NCBI RefSeq assembly: GCF_009729205.1
Contig: NZ_VTHB01000004.1
Coordinates: 62,001 to 126,000, forward strand
Length of the DNA stretch: 64,000 nt
From: Mycobacteroides sp. CBMA 271
Lineage (GTDB): Bacteria > Actinomycetota > Actinomycetes > Mycobacteriales > Mycobacteriaceae
Reading direction: 5' to 3'
Both the position numbers and the translations under genes were made by a program. Under the pieces are notes generated by a model, which did not search any database, was not told the origin of the DNA, and was given only the letters and a program-made list of their open reading frames with translations. How positions within the stretch are numbered: position 1 is the first letter of the stretch; every line of letters begins with the position of its first letter. This document shows positions 45,600 to 55,583 of this stretch, piece by piece.

Positions 45600-45606
45600 G
45601 CGGCCA

Positions 45607-45612
45607 ATTGTG
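45607..45612 (-). promoter_or_regulatory. -10 box of the sirA operon leader
   Basis: CACAAT on the minus strand lies seven bases before the leader GTG, so the message should start at the leader codon. It is a weaker match to TANNNT than the subI -10. Confidence 0.45.
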
Positions 45613-45748
45613 CCACGCGAACCTGATACCACGCGCCACCGGGCCGTAATTCTGCTCACACTGAGCAAAACCCCTATTTGGTGTGGGGGATTCCCGCCAG
45701 GAACCACACAGATTTTTTCTCCCGCCGACACTGACACACACTTGATCG

Positions 45749-46924
45749 GTGAGGCCCGAAACGATCGCCACTTTGCCGCCCTTGGTGCCGGCGGCGGGGC
45801 GCCCATTTGGGATCTATGTGCACGTGCCGTTCTGTGCCACACGCTGCGGATACTGTGACTTCAACACCTATACCGCCGATGAGCTCGGCGAGGGCACCTC
45901 GACCAGCGGCTGGCTGGAGGCGTTGCGCACGGAACTGGAGTTGGCTGCGCGGACCCTCGACTCGAATCCGCCGGTGGAAACCGTGTTCGTCGGGGGCGGG
46001 ACACCTTCGCTGTTGGGCGGTGCCGGGCTTGCCGAGGTGCTCGACGCGATTCGCGCGCATTTCACGCTCGCACCGGGTGCCGAGGTGACCACCGAGGCCA
46101 ATCCCGAGTCGACGTCGCCGCGGTTTTTCGAGGCGATCGGTGCGGCCGGGTACACGCGGGTTTCGTTGGGCATGCAATCGGCGGCCCCGCATGTGCTGGC
46201 CACGTTGGATCGCGTGCACGCGCCGGGTAGGGCCGTGGCCGCCGCCCGCGAAGCACGTGCGGCCGGTCTCGGGCACGTCAACCTCGATCTCATCTACGGC
46301 ACCCCCGGCGAGACCGACGACGACCTGCGTCGATCCATCGACGCGGTGCTCGATGCCGGCGTCGACCACGTATCGGCGTACGCGCTGATCGTCGAGGAGG
46401 GCACGGCCCTGGCGCGACGCGTGCGTCGCGGCGAGCTGCCGAATCCCGACGAGGACGCTCTAGCCGATCGCTATCAACTCCTCGACACCGCGCTCTCGGC
46501 GGCCGGTATGGGCTGGTACGAGGTGTCCAACTGGGCGCGCCCCGGCGGCGAGTGCCGCCACAATTTGGGCTACTGGGCAGGCGGCGAGTGGTGGGGTGCC
46601 GGGCCCGGTGCTCATGGACACGTCAACGGCGTGCGCTGGTGGAACGTCAAGCACCCCAACACCTACGCGAAACACCTCGGGGAGGGCCATCTTCCGGTTG
46701 GCGGGCATGAAATCCTCAGCCCCGTCGAACGGCACACCGAGGACGTGCTACTCGCGGTGCGCCTCAATACCGGAATTGCTTTGGCGGACTTGACAGTTGA
46801 CGAGCGAGGTCGGGTGCCTGAGGTGGTGGCCAAGGGGCTGGGGCGGTTGGTGAGCGATCGGCTGGTGCTCACCGATGAGGGGCGACTGCTCGCCGACGGT
46901 GTGGTGCGTTCGATCCTGGATTAG
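45749..46924 (+). CDS. hemW: Radical SAM heme chaperone/coproporphyrinogen-like protein
   Basis: 391 residues from a GTG. CATRCGYCDF is the CxxxCxxC radical SAM cluster site near residue 28, and FVGGGTPSLL follows. HemN would have a further upstream HNYP-type region; this shorter form is of the HemW type, which binds and hands over heme. Rv2388c equivalent. In H37Rv the mycobactin genes follow; here they do not. Confidence 0.88.
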   Translation: MRPETIATLPPLVPAAGRPFGIYVHVPFCATRCGYCDFNTYTADELGEGTSTSGWLEALRTELELAARTLDSNPPVETVFVGGGTPSLLGGAGLAEVLDAIRAHFTLAPGAEVTTEANPESTSPRFFEAIGAAGYTRVSLGMQSAAPHVLATLDRVHAPGRAVAAAREARAAGLGHVNLDLIYGTPGETDDDLRRSIDAVLDAGVDHVSAYALIVEEGTALARRVRRGELPNPDEDALADRYQLLDTALSAAGMGWYEVSNWARPGGECRHNLGYWAGGEWWGAGPGAHGHVNGVRWWNVKHPNTYAKHLGEGHLPVGGHEILSPVERHTEDVLLAVRLNTGIALADLTVDERGRVPEVVAKGLGRLVSDRLVLTDEGRLLADGVVRSILD

Positions 46925-47223
46925 TGCAATGCATCCATATCGAAAACCCTGGCATGCAGCACAACCCGATTCCGCAGCGCGGCCCGGACTGCTCGGTGCA
47001 GCCCGTCCTCCAGATAGATGACGCCCTGCCACTTCACGGCATGGGGGAACAGATCGCCGTAGAACGTGGAGTCCTCACTGAGCAGGCGGTCCAAGGCGAG
47101 CACCGTGGTGGTGGTGACGAGCTCGTCGAGGCGGATCTGCCGGGGCGGGATGCGTGACCAATCCCGCGTGGACAGTCCGTGTTCGGGGTACGGCTTACCT
47201 TCGCGAACACCCTTAAATATCAC
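46921..47223 (-). CDS. Conserved protein, Rv2375 family
   Basis: 100 residues, starting MIFKGVREGKPYPEHGLSTR. It converges on hemW with a four-base overlap and diverges from hrcA. Conserved in mycobacteria at this place. No domain recognised; the sequence DGLHRAVRAALRNRVVLHAR suggests a small soluble RNA- or nucleotide-related protein, but this is a guess. Confidence 0.75.
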   Translation of the reverse strand: MIFKGVREGKPYPEHGLSTRDWSRIPPRQIRLDELVTTTTVLALDRLLSEDSTFYGDLFPHAVKWQGVIYLEDGLHRAVRAALRNRVVLHARVFDMDALH

Positions 47224-47308
47224 TGCAAATCATTCCTTGCAGATCCCGTCATAACTCCCGAGGTTAGCCTGAACGGCCTCACTGGCGTGTTAGCCCTGCA
47301 TGGCCCCG

Positions 47309-47314
47309 TAAAAT
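47309..47314 (+). promoter_or_regulatory. -10 box of hrcA
   Basis: TAAAAT about 30 bp before the hrcA start. No CIRCE inverted repeat (TTAGCACTC-N9-GAGTGCTAA) was found in this gap. A weak IdeR-like sequence lies upstream at 47261-47274. Confidence 0.4.
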
Positions 47315-47344
47315 GAGGGAAACAGCCGCAGCAGGGAGGTGACC

Positions 47345-48370
47345 ATGGCCAGCGCCGACGACCGACGATTCGAGGTGCTGCGCGCCATCGTGGCCGACTA
47401 CGTCACCACCAAGGAACCCATCGGGTCCAAGGCCCTGGTCGACAGGCACAGCCTCGGGGTATCCAGCGCTACCGTCCGCAACGATATGGCGGTGCTGGAG
47501 GCCGAGGGCTACATCGCCCAGCCGCACACCAGCTCAGGGCGGGTTCCGACGGAAAAGGGCTACCGCGAATTCGTGAACCGGCTCGAGGACGTGAAGCCGC
47601 TCTCGGGTGCCGAGCGCAAGGCCATCCTCAACTTCCTGGAGGGCGGCGTCGACCTGGACGACGTGCTGCGCAGGGCCGTGCGGCTGCTCGCCCAGATGAC
47701 CCGACAGGTCGCTGTCGTGCAATATCCGACGCTGTCCTCATCCAGCGTGCGTCATCTTGAGGTGGTGTCGTTGACTCCGGCCCGGCTGCTGTTGGTCGTC
47801 ATCACCGACACCGGGCGGGTTGATCAGCGGATCGTCGAGCTCGGGGACGTCATCAATGACGAAAAACTCGGCCGGCTGCGCGTGCTGTTGGGTGCAGCGT
47901 TGGACGGCAAGAAGCTCTCGGCGGCCTCGGTGGCCGTCGCCGAACTGGCCGAACAGGCCACAGATGATCTGCGCGACGTACTCACCCGCGCGGCAACCGT
48001 GCTGGTGGAGACGCTCGTCGAGCATCACGAGGAGCGTCTGCTGCTCGGAGGAACGGCCAACCTGACGCGCAACTCCGCCGATTTCGGGGGATCGTTGCGC
48101 TCCGTGCTGGAGGCGCTGGAGGAGCAGGTGGTGGTGCTGCGCTTGCTCGCGGTGCAACAGGAAGCGGGCCGAGTCACCGTGCACATCGGTCACGAAACCG
48201 CTGCTGAGCAGATGGTGAGCACCTCCGTCGTCTCCACCCCGTATGGTGCGGGCGGAGCGGTATTCGGCGGAATGGGTGTGCTGGGGCCCACCCGGATGGA
48301 CTACCCGGGAACCATCGCGAACGTTGCGGCGGTTGCCATGTATATCGGCGAAGTGCTAGCCAATCGCTAG
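47345..48370 (+). CDS. hrcA: Heat-inducible transcription repressor HrcA
   Basis: 341 residues from the ATG at 47345, behind gggagg. N-terminal winged helix ([20 protein letters not shown]) and a GAF-like C-terminal part. It represses chaperone genes through CIRCE sites. Followed 33 bases later by dnaJ2, Rv2374c-Rv2373c order. Confidence 0.93.
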   Translation: MASADDRRFEVLRAIVADYVTTKEPIGSKALVDRHSLGVSSATVRNDMAVLEAEGYIAQPHTSSGRVPTEKGYREFVNRLEDVKPLSGAERKAILNFLEGGVDLDDVLRRAVRLLAQMTRQVAVVQYPTLSSSSVRHLEVVSLTPARLLLVVITDTGRVDQRIVELGDVINDEKLGRLRVLLGAALDGKKLSAASVAVAELAEQATDDLRDVLTRAATVLVETLVEHHEERLLLGGTANLTRNSADFGGSLRSVLEALEEQVVVLRLLAVQQEAGRVTVHIGHETAAEQMVSTSVVSTPYGAGGAVFGGMGVLGPTRMDYPGTIANVAAVAMYIGEVLANR

Positions 48371-48403
48371 CAGTATGTGAACAGATTAGGACGTAAGAGC
48401 ACT

Positions 48404-49552
48404 GTGGCGCGTGATTACTACGGCATCCTCGGGGTCAGCAAGGGTGCCAGCGACAGCGAGCTGAAGCGGGCATATCGCAAGCTCGCCCGCGAGCTGCACC
48501 CCGACGTCAACCCCGACGAACAGGCCCAGGCCCGGTTCAAGGAGGTCAGCGTCGCCTACGAGGTGCTGACCGATCCCGAGAAGCGGCGCATCGTCGACCT
48601 CGGCGGCGACCCGCTGGAAAACGGCGGCGGAGGCAACGGCTTCGGCGGCTTCGGTTCCGGTTTCGGCGGTCTGGGCGACGTGTTCGAGGCCTTCTTCGGT
48701 GGATCGGCCGGAGGATCGCGCGGCCCGCGTGGCCGGGTGCAGCCCGGATCCGACTCGCTGTTGCGGATGCGGCTTGAACTGATCGAATGCGCGACGGGTG
48801 TCAGCAAGCAGGTAACCGTCGACACCGCGGTGCTGTGCGACGGCTGCGGCGGCAAGGGCACCCACGGAAACTCGGCGCCGAGCGCCTGCGAGACCTGTGA
48901 CGGGCGTGGCGAGGTGCAAACCGTGCAGCGTTCGCTGCTAGGCCAGGTCTTGACGTCGCGGCCCTGCCCGACGTGCCAGGGGGCCGGCGAGGTCATCACC
49001 GACCCGTGCCACAAGTGCGGTGGCGACGGTCGGGTGCGTGCGCGGCGCGAGATCACCGTCAAGATCCCTGCCGGTGTCGGCGACGGGATGCGCGTGCGGC
49101 TCGCGGCCCAGGGTGAGGTGGGGCCCGGCGGCGGCCCGGCCGGTGACCTGTACGTCGAGGTGCACGAGAAGCCGCACGACGTGTTTATCCGCGACGGGGA
49201 TGACCTGCACTTCACGGTCCGCGTCCCGATGGTCGAGGCGGCGTTGGGCACCAGCGTGTCCGTCGACGCGATCATCGACGGACCGACCGTCATTAAGGTC
49301 GACCCGGGTTCGCAGCCGGGGTCGGTGGTGACGCTGCGCGGAAAGGGTATGCCGCATCTGCGCACGGGCGTGCGCGGAAATCTGCACGCCCATCTCGATG
49401 TGGTGGTGCCGACCCGGATGGATTCCAAGGAACGTGAACTGCTGAAGGACTTCAAGAAGGCCCGGCACAAGGAAGAAGCCGAAGTGGTCTGGGCCGACTC
49501 TGCGTCCGGTGGGGTGTTCTCGCGGCTGCGCGAGGCCTTCACGGGCCGGTAG
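48404..49552 (+). CDS. dnaJ2: Chaperone DnaJ2
   Basis: 382 residues from the GTG at 48404 ([11 protein letters not shown]). J domain with HPD, a Gly/Phe-rich linker, four zinc repeats ([32 protein letters not shown]) and the C-terminal client-binding part. It stimulates DnaK. Confidence 0.95.
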   Translation: MARDYYGILGVSKGASDSELKRAYRKLARELHPDVNPDEQAQARFKEVSVAYEVLTDPEKRRIVDLGGDPLENGGGGNGFGGFGSGFGGLGDVFEAFFGGSAGGSRGPRGRVQPGSDSLLRMRLELIECATGVSKQVTVDTAVLCDGCGGKGTHGNSAPSACETCDGRGEVQTVQRSLLGQVLTSRPCPTCQGAGEVITDPCHKCGGDGRVRARREITVKIPAGVGDGMRVRLAAQGEVGPGGGPAGDLYVEVHEKPHDVFIRDGDDLHFTVRVPMVEAALGTSVSVDAIIDGPTVIKVDPGSQPGSVVTLRGKGMPHLRTGVRGNLHAHLDVVVPTRMDSKERELLKDFKKARHKEEAEVVWADSASGGVFSRLREAFTGR

Positions 49553-49560
49553 TAGTCGCC

Positions 49561-50349
49561 ATGGCGGCCGCCACGATCTTCTACGTCGAGCAGGTCCCGG
49601 CAGCGGGCGCGTCGCTGGTCCTTGACGGGGACGAGGGGCATCACGCGGCACGGGTGCTGCGCATGCGTGCCGGCGAGTCCGTCATGGTCTGTGACGGTGC
49701 CGGCTGCGTGGGCGACGGCGTCGTGTCCGAGGTCGAGCGCGCAGGCCTCTCGATCACGGTATCGGCGCGCTGGTCGGTTCCTTCTCCTTCTCCCAAAGTC
49801 ACTGTGGTGCAGGCACTTCCCAAATCAGAGCGCTCCGAGCTGGCCGTCGAGCTGGCGGTGGAGGCCGGCGCCGACGAGATCGTCCCGTGGCAGGCGCAGC
49901 GCTGTGTGTCGCGCTGGGATGCATCGAACGACGCGAACAAGGCGCGCAAGGGGCAGCGGCGTTGGGAGGCCGTCGCCCGCGCGGCATCGCGGCAATCGCG
50001 ACGGGCCTTTGTGCCGGACATTGGGGCGCTGGTCGGCACGGTAGATCTGGCCGATCTAGTCCGTCAGCGGGTCGCTGACGGAGCCGTGGTGTTGGCGCTG
50101 CATGAGTCCGAACCTGCGCCGCTGAGTTCGATGCGCGATCGGCTGTCTGCCGCGCCGTCGGTGATGTTGATTGTGGGGCCCGAGGGCGGTATCGCGGACG
50201 AGGAGCTGGGGGTTTTGACGGACGCGGGCGCGGTCCCGGTGCGCTTGGGGCCCACGGTGTTGCGGACCTCGACTGCCGCGGCGGTGGCACTGGGGGCGCT
50301 CGGGGTGCTGACGAATCGGTGGGTAAGTGCTCCGCTCGAGCATCGATGA
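49561..50349 (+). CDS. rsmE: 16S rRNA m3U1498 methyltransferase
   Basis: 262 residues. SPOUT-type fold with the C-terminal knot: VMLIVGPEGGIADEEL and LRTSTAAAVALGAL. The N-terminal PUA-like part begins IFYVEQ and contains EGHHAARVLR. It methylates U1498 of 16S rRNA. Rv2372c equivalent. Confidence 0.93.
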   Translation: MAAATIFYVEQVPAAGASLVLDGDEGHHAARVLRMRAGESVMVCDGAGCVGDGVVSEVERAGLSITVSARWSVPSPSPKVTVVQALPKSERSELAVELAVEAGADEIVPWQAQRCVSRWDASNDANKARKGQRRWEAVARAASRQSRRAFVPDIGALVGTVDLADLVRQRVADGAVVLALHESEPAPLSSMRDRLSAAPSVMLIVGPEGGIADEELGVLTDAGAVPVRLGPTVLRTSTAAAVALGALGVLTNRWVSAPLEHR

Positions 50350-50405
50350 GCGCCTGCGCGAAGAGGCGACGGCACTGATGAGCGCCTGCGCGAAGAGGCG
50401 ACGGC
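50345..50405 (+). repeat. Tandem pair of 29-bp units (32-bp period)
   Basis: Two identical units, 50345-50373 and 50377-50405, starting GATGAGCGCCTGCGCGAAGA and ending GGCGACGGC. They resemble the dispersed 24-bp family with C-to-G and other changes. They begin at the last codons of rsmE and lie before phoH, MIRU-like in form. Confidence 0.65.
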
Positions 50406-50447
50406 GCCAATCGAATGGAGCACTAGGGCACTGAGCGGTAAACTGAG

Positions 50448-51542
50448 ATGTCACCAAAACCCCAGAGAGTAGGCATCGAAAACCACGTGACGAGCCGAGA
50501 AGAACGTGCCGCTGTACCTTCCAAGGAAGTCCGCAGCAGCGTCGAGATTCCGAACGACCTCATCATGGGCCTGCTGGGTTCAGCTGATGAAAATCTGCGC
50601 GAGCTAGAGGACGTCCTTCCCTCCGAGGTGCACGCTCGCGGCAACACCATCACCTTTACCGGCGAACCCGCCGAGGTGGCGCTGGCCGAGAGAGTGGTCT
50701 CCGAGCTGATGGTGATCGCCCGCCGCGGCCAGCAGCTGACGCCCTCGACGGTTCGGCACACCGTAGCGATGCTCACCGGAGACACCAGCGAGTCGCCCGC
50801 CGAGGTGTTGAGCCTGGACATCCTGGCGCGCCGCGGTAAGACCATCCGTCCAAAGACGTTGAATCAGAAGCGCTATGTGGACGCGATCGACGTCAACACC
50901 ATTGTGTTCGGTATTGGCCCGGCCGGCACTGGCAAGACCTATCTGGCAATGGCCAAGGCGGTCAACGCGTTACAGAGCAAGCAGGTGTCGCGCATCATCC
51001 TCACACGTCCCGCTGTCGAGGCGGGGGAGCGGCTGGGATTTCTGCCGGGGACGCTGAGCGAGAAGATCGACCCGTACCTGCGCCCGCTTTACGACGCGCT
51101 GCACGACATGATGGACCCGGAGCTGATTCCCAAGCTGATGGATGCGGGGGTCATCGAGGTTGCGCCGCTGGCATACATGCGTGGCAGGACGATCAATGAT
51201 GCGTTCATCATTCTCGACGAGGCGCAGAACACCACCGCCGAGCAGATGAAGATGTTCCTCACCCGGCTGGGGTTCGGCTCCAAGATCGTGGTGACCGGCG
51301 ACATCACGCAGGTGGACCTGCCGGGCAGTTCTCGCTCGGGTCTGCGTGCGGCGATGGAGATCCTGGACAATATCGAGGGAATTCACTTCTCGGAGTTGAC
51401 CAGTGCCGATGTGGTTCGCCACCGGTTGGTGTCGGAGATCGTGGACGCTTACGCCCGATTCGAGGACTCGGACCTGCAGGGCGGCCTGCACAGTAATCGC
51501 GCGCAGCGGCGCGCCTCGGGGAACCGGAGCCGGCAGCGATGA
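50448..51542 (+). CDS. phoH: PhoH-family ATPase
   Basis: 364 residues from the ATG at 50448; the GTG at 50487 (351 residues) matches the H37Rv start better and is the main alternative. N-terminal KH-like part, Walker [12 protein letters not shown], Walker [11 protein letters not shown] predicted RNA-linked ATPase. Overlaps ybeY by ATGA. Rv2368c equivalent. Confidence 0.9.
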   Translation: MSPKPQRVGIENHVTSREERAAVPSKEVRSSVEIPNDLIMGLLGSADENLRELEDVLPSEVHARGNTITFTGEPAEVALAERVVSELMVIARRGQQLTPSTVRHTVAMLTGDTSESPAEVLSLDILARRGKTIRPKTLNQKRYVDAIDVNTIVFGIGPAGTGKTYLAMAKAVNALQSKQVSRIILTRPAVEAGERLGFLPGTLSEKIDPYLRPLYDALHDMMDPELIPKLMDAGVIEVAPLAYMRGRTINDAFIILDEAQNTTAEQMKMFLTRLGFGSKIVVTGDITQVDLPGSSRSGLRAAMEILDNIEGIHFSELTSADVVRHRLVSEIVDAYARFEDSDLQGGLHSNRAQRRASGNRSRQR

Positions 51543-52051
51543 GCATCGAGGTCGTTAACGAGTCGGGTATCGACGTCGCCGAGGGCGAGCTAGTCAGCGT
51601 TGCACGATTCGCCATCGCGGCGATGGATGTGCATCCGGCGGCGGAACTTTCGATGATGCTCGTCGACTTGGCGGCGATGGCCGATCTGCACATGCGGTGG
51701 ATGGATCTGCCCGGACCCACCGACGTGATGTCGTTCCCGATGGACGAGCTGGAGCCCGGCGGGCGTCCCGATGCGCCCGAGCCGGGGCCGTCGATGCTCG
51801 GAGACATCGTGCTGTGCCCGCAGTTTGCCGCGGAACAGGCTGAGGCGGCTGGGCATTCGTTGGCTCATGAGCTGGCACTGCTGACCGTGCACGGGGTGCT
51901 GCATCTGTTGGGGTATGACCACGCCGAACCGGAGGAAGAGCGCGAGATGTTCGCGCTGCAGAACCAGCTGCTGCAGGACTGGTACGCGCAGCAGGCCCAG
52001 CTGTACCGCGATAGCCGACTGCTCGACAAATCGCAACGCTTCGACGAGTGA
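51539..52051 (+). CDS. ybeY: Endoribonuclease YbeY
   Basis: 170 residues. The zinc site [11 protein letters not shown] is the family signature. It works in 16S rRNA 3' end maturation. Overlaps phoH upstream and the CBS protein gene downstream. Confidence 0.94.
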   Translation: MSIEVVNESGIDVAEGELVSVARFAIAAMDVHPAAELSMMLVDLAAMADLHMRWMDLPGPTDVMSFPMDELEPGGRPDAPEPGPSMLGDIVLCPQFAAEQAEAAGHSLAHELALLTVHGVLHLLGYDHAEPEEEREMFALQNQLLQDWYAQQAQLYRDSRLLDKSQRFDE

Positions 52052-53358
52052 TGGGCGGAATAGGGCTGCTGCTGGCGGCAATCGTGCTCGTCGGACTGGG
52101 TGGTGCGTTCGCAGCCATCGACGCGGCCATCAATACAGTGTCCTCGGCGCGTGTCGATGAGCTGGTGCGTGAGGAAAGGCCCGGTGCGGTAAGGCTTTCC
52201 CGGGTGATTCGGGAGCGTCCGCGCTACGTGAACCTGGTGGTGCTGCTGCGCACGGTGTGCGAGATCCTCTCGACGGTGTTCCTGGTCGGTTACCTGACGG
52301 CGCGGATGAGTCTGGTTGCCGCGCTGACAATTTCGGCAATCGTCATGGTGGTGACGAGCTTCGTGGCGATCGGGGTGGGCCCGCGCACGTTGGGGCGCCA
52401 GCACGCGTATTCGATCGCGCTCGGCGCTGCCGTTCCGTTGCAGGTGATTTCGGTGCTGCTGGGACCCATTTCTCGACTGCTCATCCTGTTGGGTAACGCG
52501 GTGACTCCTGGACGTGGCTTCCGCAACGGCCCGTTTTCCTCCGAGATCGAGCTGCGCGAGGTGGTCGATATGGCCCAGCAGCGGGGTGTGGTGGCCGATG
52601 ACGAGCGCCGGATGATTCAGTCGGTGTTCGAGCTCGGCGATACCCCGGCGCGCGAGGTGATGGTGCCGCGCACCGAGATGGTGTGGATCGAGAACGACAA
52701 GACGGCGGGGCAGGCGACGTCGCTGGCGGTGCGCAGCGGGCATTCCCGCATCCCGGTCGTCGGAGAGAACGTCGATGACGTGGTCGGTGTCGTATTCCTG
52801 AAAGACCTTGTGCAGCAGACGTACTACTCGGTGAACGGGGGTCAGGACGTCAACGTTGCGCAGGTGATGCAACCGGCGGTCTTTGTCCCGGATTCCAAGC
52901 CGTTGGACGAGTTGCTGCGCGAGATGCAGCTGCACCGCAAGCACATGGCGCTGCTCGTCGACGAGTACGGGGCGATCGCCGGGCTGGTGACCATCGAGGA
53001 CGTGTTGGAGGAGATCGTCGGGGAGATCGCCGACGAGTACGACCATGACGAGGTCGCGCCGGTGGAGGATTTGGGCGACAAGAACTTCCGGGTGTCCGCC
53101 AGACTGCCCATCGAGGACCTGGGCGAGCTGTACGGCATCGAATTCGACGAGGACCTGGACGTCGAGACGGTGGGCGGGCTGCTGGCGCTGGAGCTGGGCC
53201 GCGTTCCGCTTCCCGGCGCCAGGGCCGCCTCGCATGGACTGTTGTTACAGGCCGAGGGCGGCCCGGATGTCCGTGGCCGGGTACGTATCGGCACCATTCT
53301 GATACAGCCCGATCCGGAAGCATTGCAGGACAAGGAAGCGGAGGAACGGAATGAGTGA
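52048..53358 (+). CDS. CNNM/CBS/CorC-type membrane protein
   Basis: 436 residues. DUF21/CNNM domain with three to four membrane helices (1-190), a CBS pair (about 200-330, [14 protein letters not shown] and [20 protein letters not shown]), and a CorC_HlyC domain (345-425). Such proteins move or sense Mg2+/Co2+; hemolysin is a historical name. Starts at a GTG overlapping the ybeY stop, or the adjacent ATG at 52051. Rv2366c equivalent. Confidence 0.88.
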   Translation: MMGGIGLLLAAIVLVGLGGAFAAIDAAINTVSSARVDELVREERPGAVRLSRVIRERPRYVNLVVLLRTVCEILSTVFLVGYLTARMSLVAALTISAIVMVVTSFVAIGVGPRTLGRQHAYSIALGAAVPLQVISVLLGPISRLLILLGNAVTPGRGFRNGPFSSEIELREVVDMAQQRGVVADDERRMIQSVFELGDTPAREVMVPRTEMVWIENDKTAGQATSLAVRSGHSRIPVVGENVDDVVGVVFLKDLVQQTYYSVNGGQDVNVAQVMQPAVFVPDSKPLDELLREMQLHRKHMALLVDEYGAIAGLVTIEDVLEEIVGEIADEYDHDEVAPVEDLGDKNFRVSARLPIEDLGELYGIEFDEDLDVETVGGLLALELGRVPLPGARAASHGLLLQAEGGPDVRGRVRIGTILIQPDPEALQDKEAEERNE

Positions 53359-53692
53359 GTTGGACCCAGAAGAAATGGACCCTGAGGACAACAAGCTCGT
53401 CGTGCTGGCCCGTGGGGCTATGGGACGTGCCGAGGCGACCTCCGGTGCGGCGGTACGCGATGGCGACGGGCGAACGTATGCCGGTGCTTCGGTAGTACTT
53501 TCATCGCTCTCGTTGACTGCACTGCAGGCGGCCGTGGCGGCGGCGGTGTCCAGCGGCGCGACGGCCATCGAGGCGGCGATCCTCGTCGGCGGTTCACACG
53601 ATGACCCGGGTATCGACGCGGTGCGGGAGCTGTCGCCGTCGGCGACGGTCGTCGTGACCGACCGCACCGGCGTGCCTACGGGGCAATTGTGA
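53351..53692 (+). CDS. Cytidine deaminase-like protein without active-site residues
   Basis: 113 residues, Rv2365c equivalent. It has the [20 protein letters not shown] and [20 protein letters not shown] pattern of cytidine deaminases but neither the HxE nor the PCxxC zinc motif, so it is probably not a deaminase. Overlaps its neighbours by eight and four bases, next to era. Confidence 0.75.
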   Translation: MSELDPEEMDPEDNKLVVLARGAMGRAEATSGAAVRDGDGRTYAGASVVLSSLSLTALQAAVAAAVSSGATAIEAAILVGGSHDDPGIDAVRELSPSATVVVTDRTGVPTGQL

Positions 53693-54603
53693 GCTCGCCG
53701 GAGTTCCGTTCCGGTTTCGTGTGTTTCGTGGGGCGGCCGAACACCGGCAAGTCCACGCTGACCAATGCTCTGGTTGGGCAGAAGGTGGCGATCACGTCCA
53801 GCCGACCGCAGACCACCCGGCACACCATTCGCGGGATTGTGCACCGCGAGAATTTTCAGATCGTGCTCGTCGACACTCCGGGTCTACACCGGCCGCGCAC
53901 GCTGTTGGGTAAGCGGCTCAACGACCTTGTGCGCGATACGTATTCCGAGGTCGACGTGATCGGGTTGTGCATCCCGGCCGATGAGCGCATTGGACCGGGG
54001 GACAAGTGGATCTACGAGCAGATCAAGCTTGTCGCGCCGCGTACGACGCTCATCGCCGTCGTCACCAAGATCGACAAGGTGAGCAAGGAGCAGGTCGCCG
54101 AACAGCTGCTCGCAGTGTCCGAGCTGGTCGGGCCGGATGTGGATATTGTCCCGGTGTCCGCGGTTTCCGGCGCCCAAGTCGAGGTGCTGACAGAGGTTTT
54201 GGCGTCCAAGCTGCAATCCGGGCCGGCGTTCTATCCCGACGGCGAGCTAACCGATGAGCCCGAAGAGGTGCTCATGGCCGAGCTGATCCGTGAGGCCGCG
54301 CTCGAAGGGGTGCGCGATGAACTGCCGCACTCGCTGGCGGTGGTCATCGACGAGGTGAACGAGCGCGAGGACCGCCCCGAGGGTTCGGAACTGATTGACG
54401 TGCACGCGATCCTGTATGTCGAGCGCGACAGCCAGAAGGGCATCGTCATTGGCAAGGGCGGTTCGCGGCTGCGCGAGGTTGGGACCAACGCGCGCAAGCA
54501 GATCGAAAACCTGCTCGGGACGAAGGTGTACCTGGATCTGCGTGTCAAGGTCGCTAAGAACTGGCAGCGCGACCCCAAGCAGCTCGGCAAGCTGGGGTTC
54601 TAG
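53689..54603 (+). CDS. era: GTPase Era
   Basis: 304 residues from a GTG. G1 GRPNTGKST, G3 DTPG, G4 TKID, and the KH domain with VIGKGGSRLREVG. It binds 16S rRNA during 30S assembly. Rv2364c equivalent. Confidence 0.95.
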   Translation: MSSPEFRSGFVCFVGRPNTGKSTLTNALVGQKVAITSSRPQTTRHTIRGIVHRENFQIVLVDTPGLHRPRTLLGKRLNDLVRDTYSEVDVIGLCIPADERIGPGDKWIYEQIKLVAPRTTLIAVVTKIDKVSKEQVAEQLLAVSELVGPDVDIVPVSAVSGAQVEVLTEVLASKLQSGPAFYPDGELTDEPEEVLMAELIREAALEGVRDELPHSLAVVIDEVNEREDRPEGSELIDVHAILYVERDSQKGIVIGKGGSRLREVGTNARKQIENLLGTKVYLDLRVKVAKNWQRDPKQLGKLGF

Positions 54604-54639
54604 GGGCGTCGCCGCGCCCCGCCCGGCCGCCCCGCCCGC

Positions 54640-54696
54640 CGAAACCGAGGTTATGGCGGTTTCGTCTCGCACAAATTCGCCACAACCTCGGTCTCG
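54640..54696 (+). repeat. 57-bp inverted-repeat element, left copy
   Basis: Starts CGAAACCGAGGTTATGGCGG and ends CGCCACAACCTCGGTCTCG. The two ends of the element are themselves complementary, so it can form a hairpin. It matches the inverted sequence of 55584-55640 at 54 of 57 positions. Confidence 0.8.
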
Positions 54697-54730
54697 TTGA
54701 TTTGTCGGGGGCCCATGGCATGGTCGCGAC

Positions 54731-55579
54731 ATGGGGAGCCTGGTCATGGGGAGTGCAGCCATTGCGTCTGGGACGCTCACACGCCACGAGTTGCGTACCG
54801 CTTATCGACGCGTCTACCGCAATGTCTACCTGCCGGTCGGCGTTGAGCTCACCGCACGTCTGCGTGCCGAGGCGGCGTTTCTATGGTCGGGCGGGGCGGG
54901 TGTGGTGTGCGGTGTTTCGGCCGCCGCGCTGCACGGCAATCCGTGGATATCCGCGGATCGTTCGGCCGAGCTGGTTCGCGATTGGCGCACCGCGCCGAAG
55001 GGGATTGTCTTGCACGCGGACAAGCTTTGCGCCGACGAGTTGATGGTGATGGACGGAATCGATGTCACCACGCAGGCCAGGACGGTGTTCGACATCGCCC
55101 GCCGCGTACACACACCTCGTGCTGTCGAATTGGTCGATGTGCTCCTTCGGGACTGTTCGACGAGCGATGTGATCGATCTTGTCTCGCGGCATAAGGGCGC
55201 GCGCGGCATCCGGCGATTGACGAATGTGTTGTCCTTGGCCGACCCGGGCGCCGAGTCTGTTCAAGAGACACGGTTGCGGATGTGCCTTGTCGGTGCGGGT
55301 CTGCCGCGCCCCGAGACTCAGATCGAGTTGCGCGGTCCAGACGGCAGGACCATTCGCCTCGATATGGGCTGGCGAGAACAGCGAGTTGCCGCCGAGTTCG
55401 ACGGTGCTCAACATTGGGGTGACTCGGTCCAGCATCGTCGCGATATCGAGCGGCAAGAGGTGATTGCTTCGATGGGATGGCGACTGGTGCGGGTCAGTCG
55501 AGACCAGCTCACCATGCAGCCTGGCGCGGTAGTCGCTCGGGTGCGCGCCGCTCTGCATGGGGCATCGCGCGCCGCCTAG
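54731..55579 (+). CDS. AbiEi/DUF559-type protein in an inserted cassette
   Basis: 282 residues. The N-terminal part (LTRHELRTAYRRVYRNVYLP) looks like the winged-helix AbiEi antitoxin-type domain, and the C-terminal VAAEFDGAQHW and GWRLVRVSRDQL segments are like DUF559, related to Vsr/PD-(D/E)XK endonucleases. It sits between era and the amidase gene, which are adjacent in H37Rv, and is flanked on both sides by near-identical 57-bp inverted elements. Function is unknown; nuclease activity is inference. Confidence 0.75.
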   Translation: MGSLVMGSAAIASGTLTRHELRTAYRRVYRNVYLPVGVELTARLRAEAAFLWSGGAGVVCGVSAAALHGNPWISADRSAELVRDWRTAPKGIVLHADKLCADELMVMDGIDVTTQARTVFDIARRVHTPRAVELVDVLLRDCSTSDVIDLVSRHKGARGIRRLTNVLSLADPGAESVQETRLRMCLVGAGLPRPETQIELRGPDGRTIRLDMGWREQRVAAEFDGAQHWGDSVQHRRDIERQEVIASMGWRLVRVSRDQLTMQPGAVVARVRAALHGASRAA

Positions 55580-55583
55580 CCAG

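Noticed and set aside
47224..47344. CIRCE operator before hrcA
   Set aside because: TTAGCC appears twice, but the inverted repeat TTAGCACTC-N9-GAGTGCTAA is not there.
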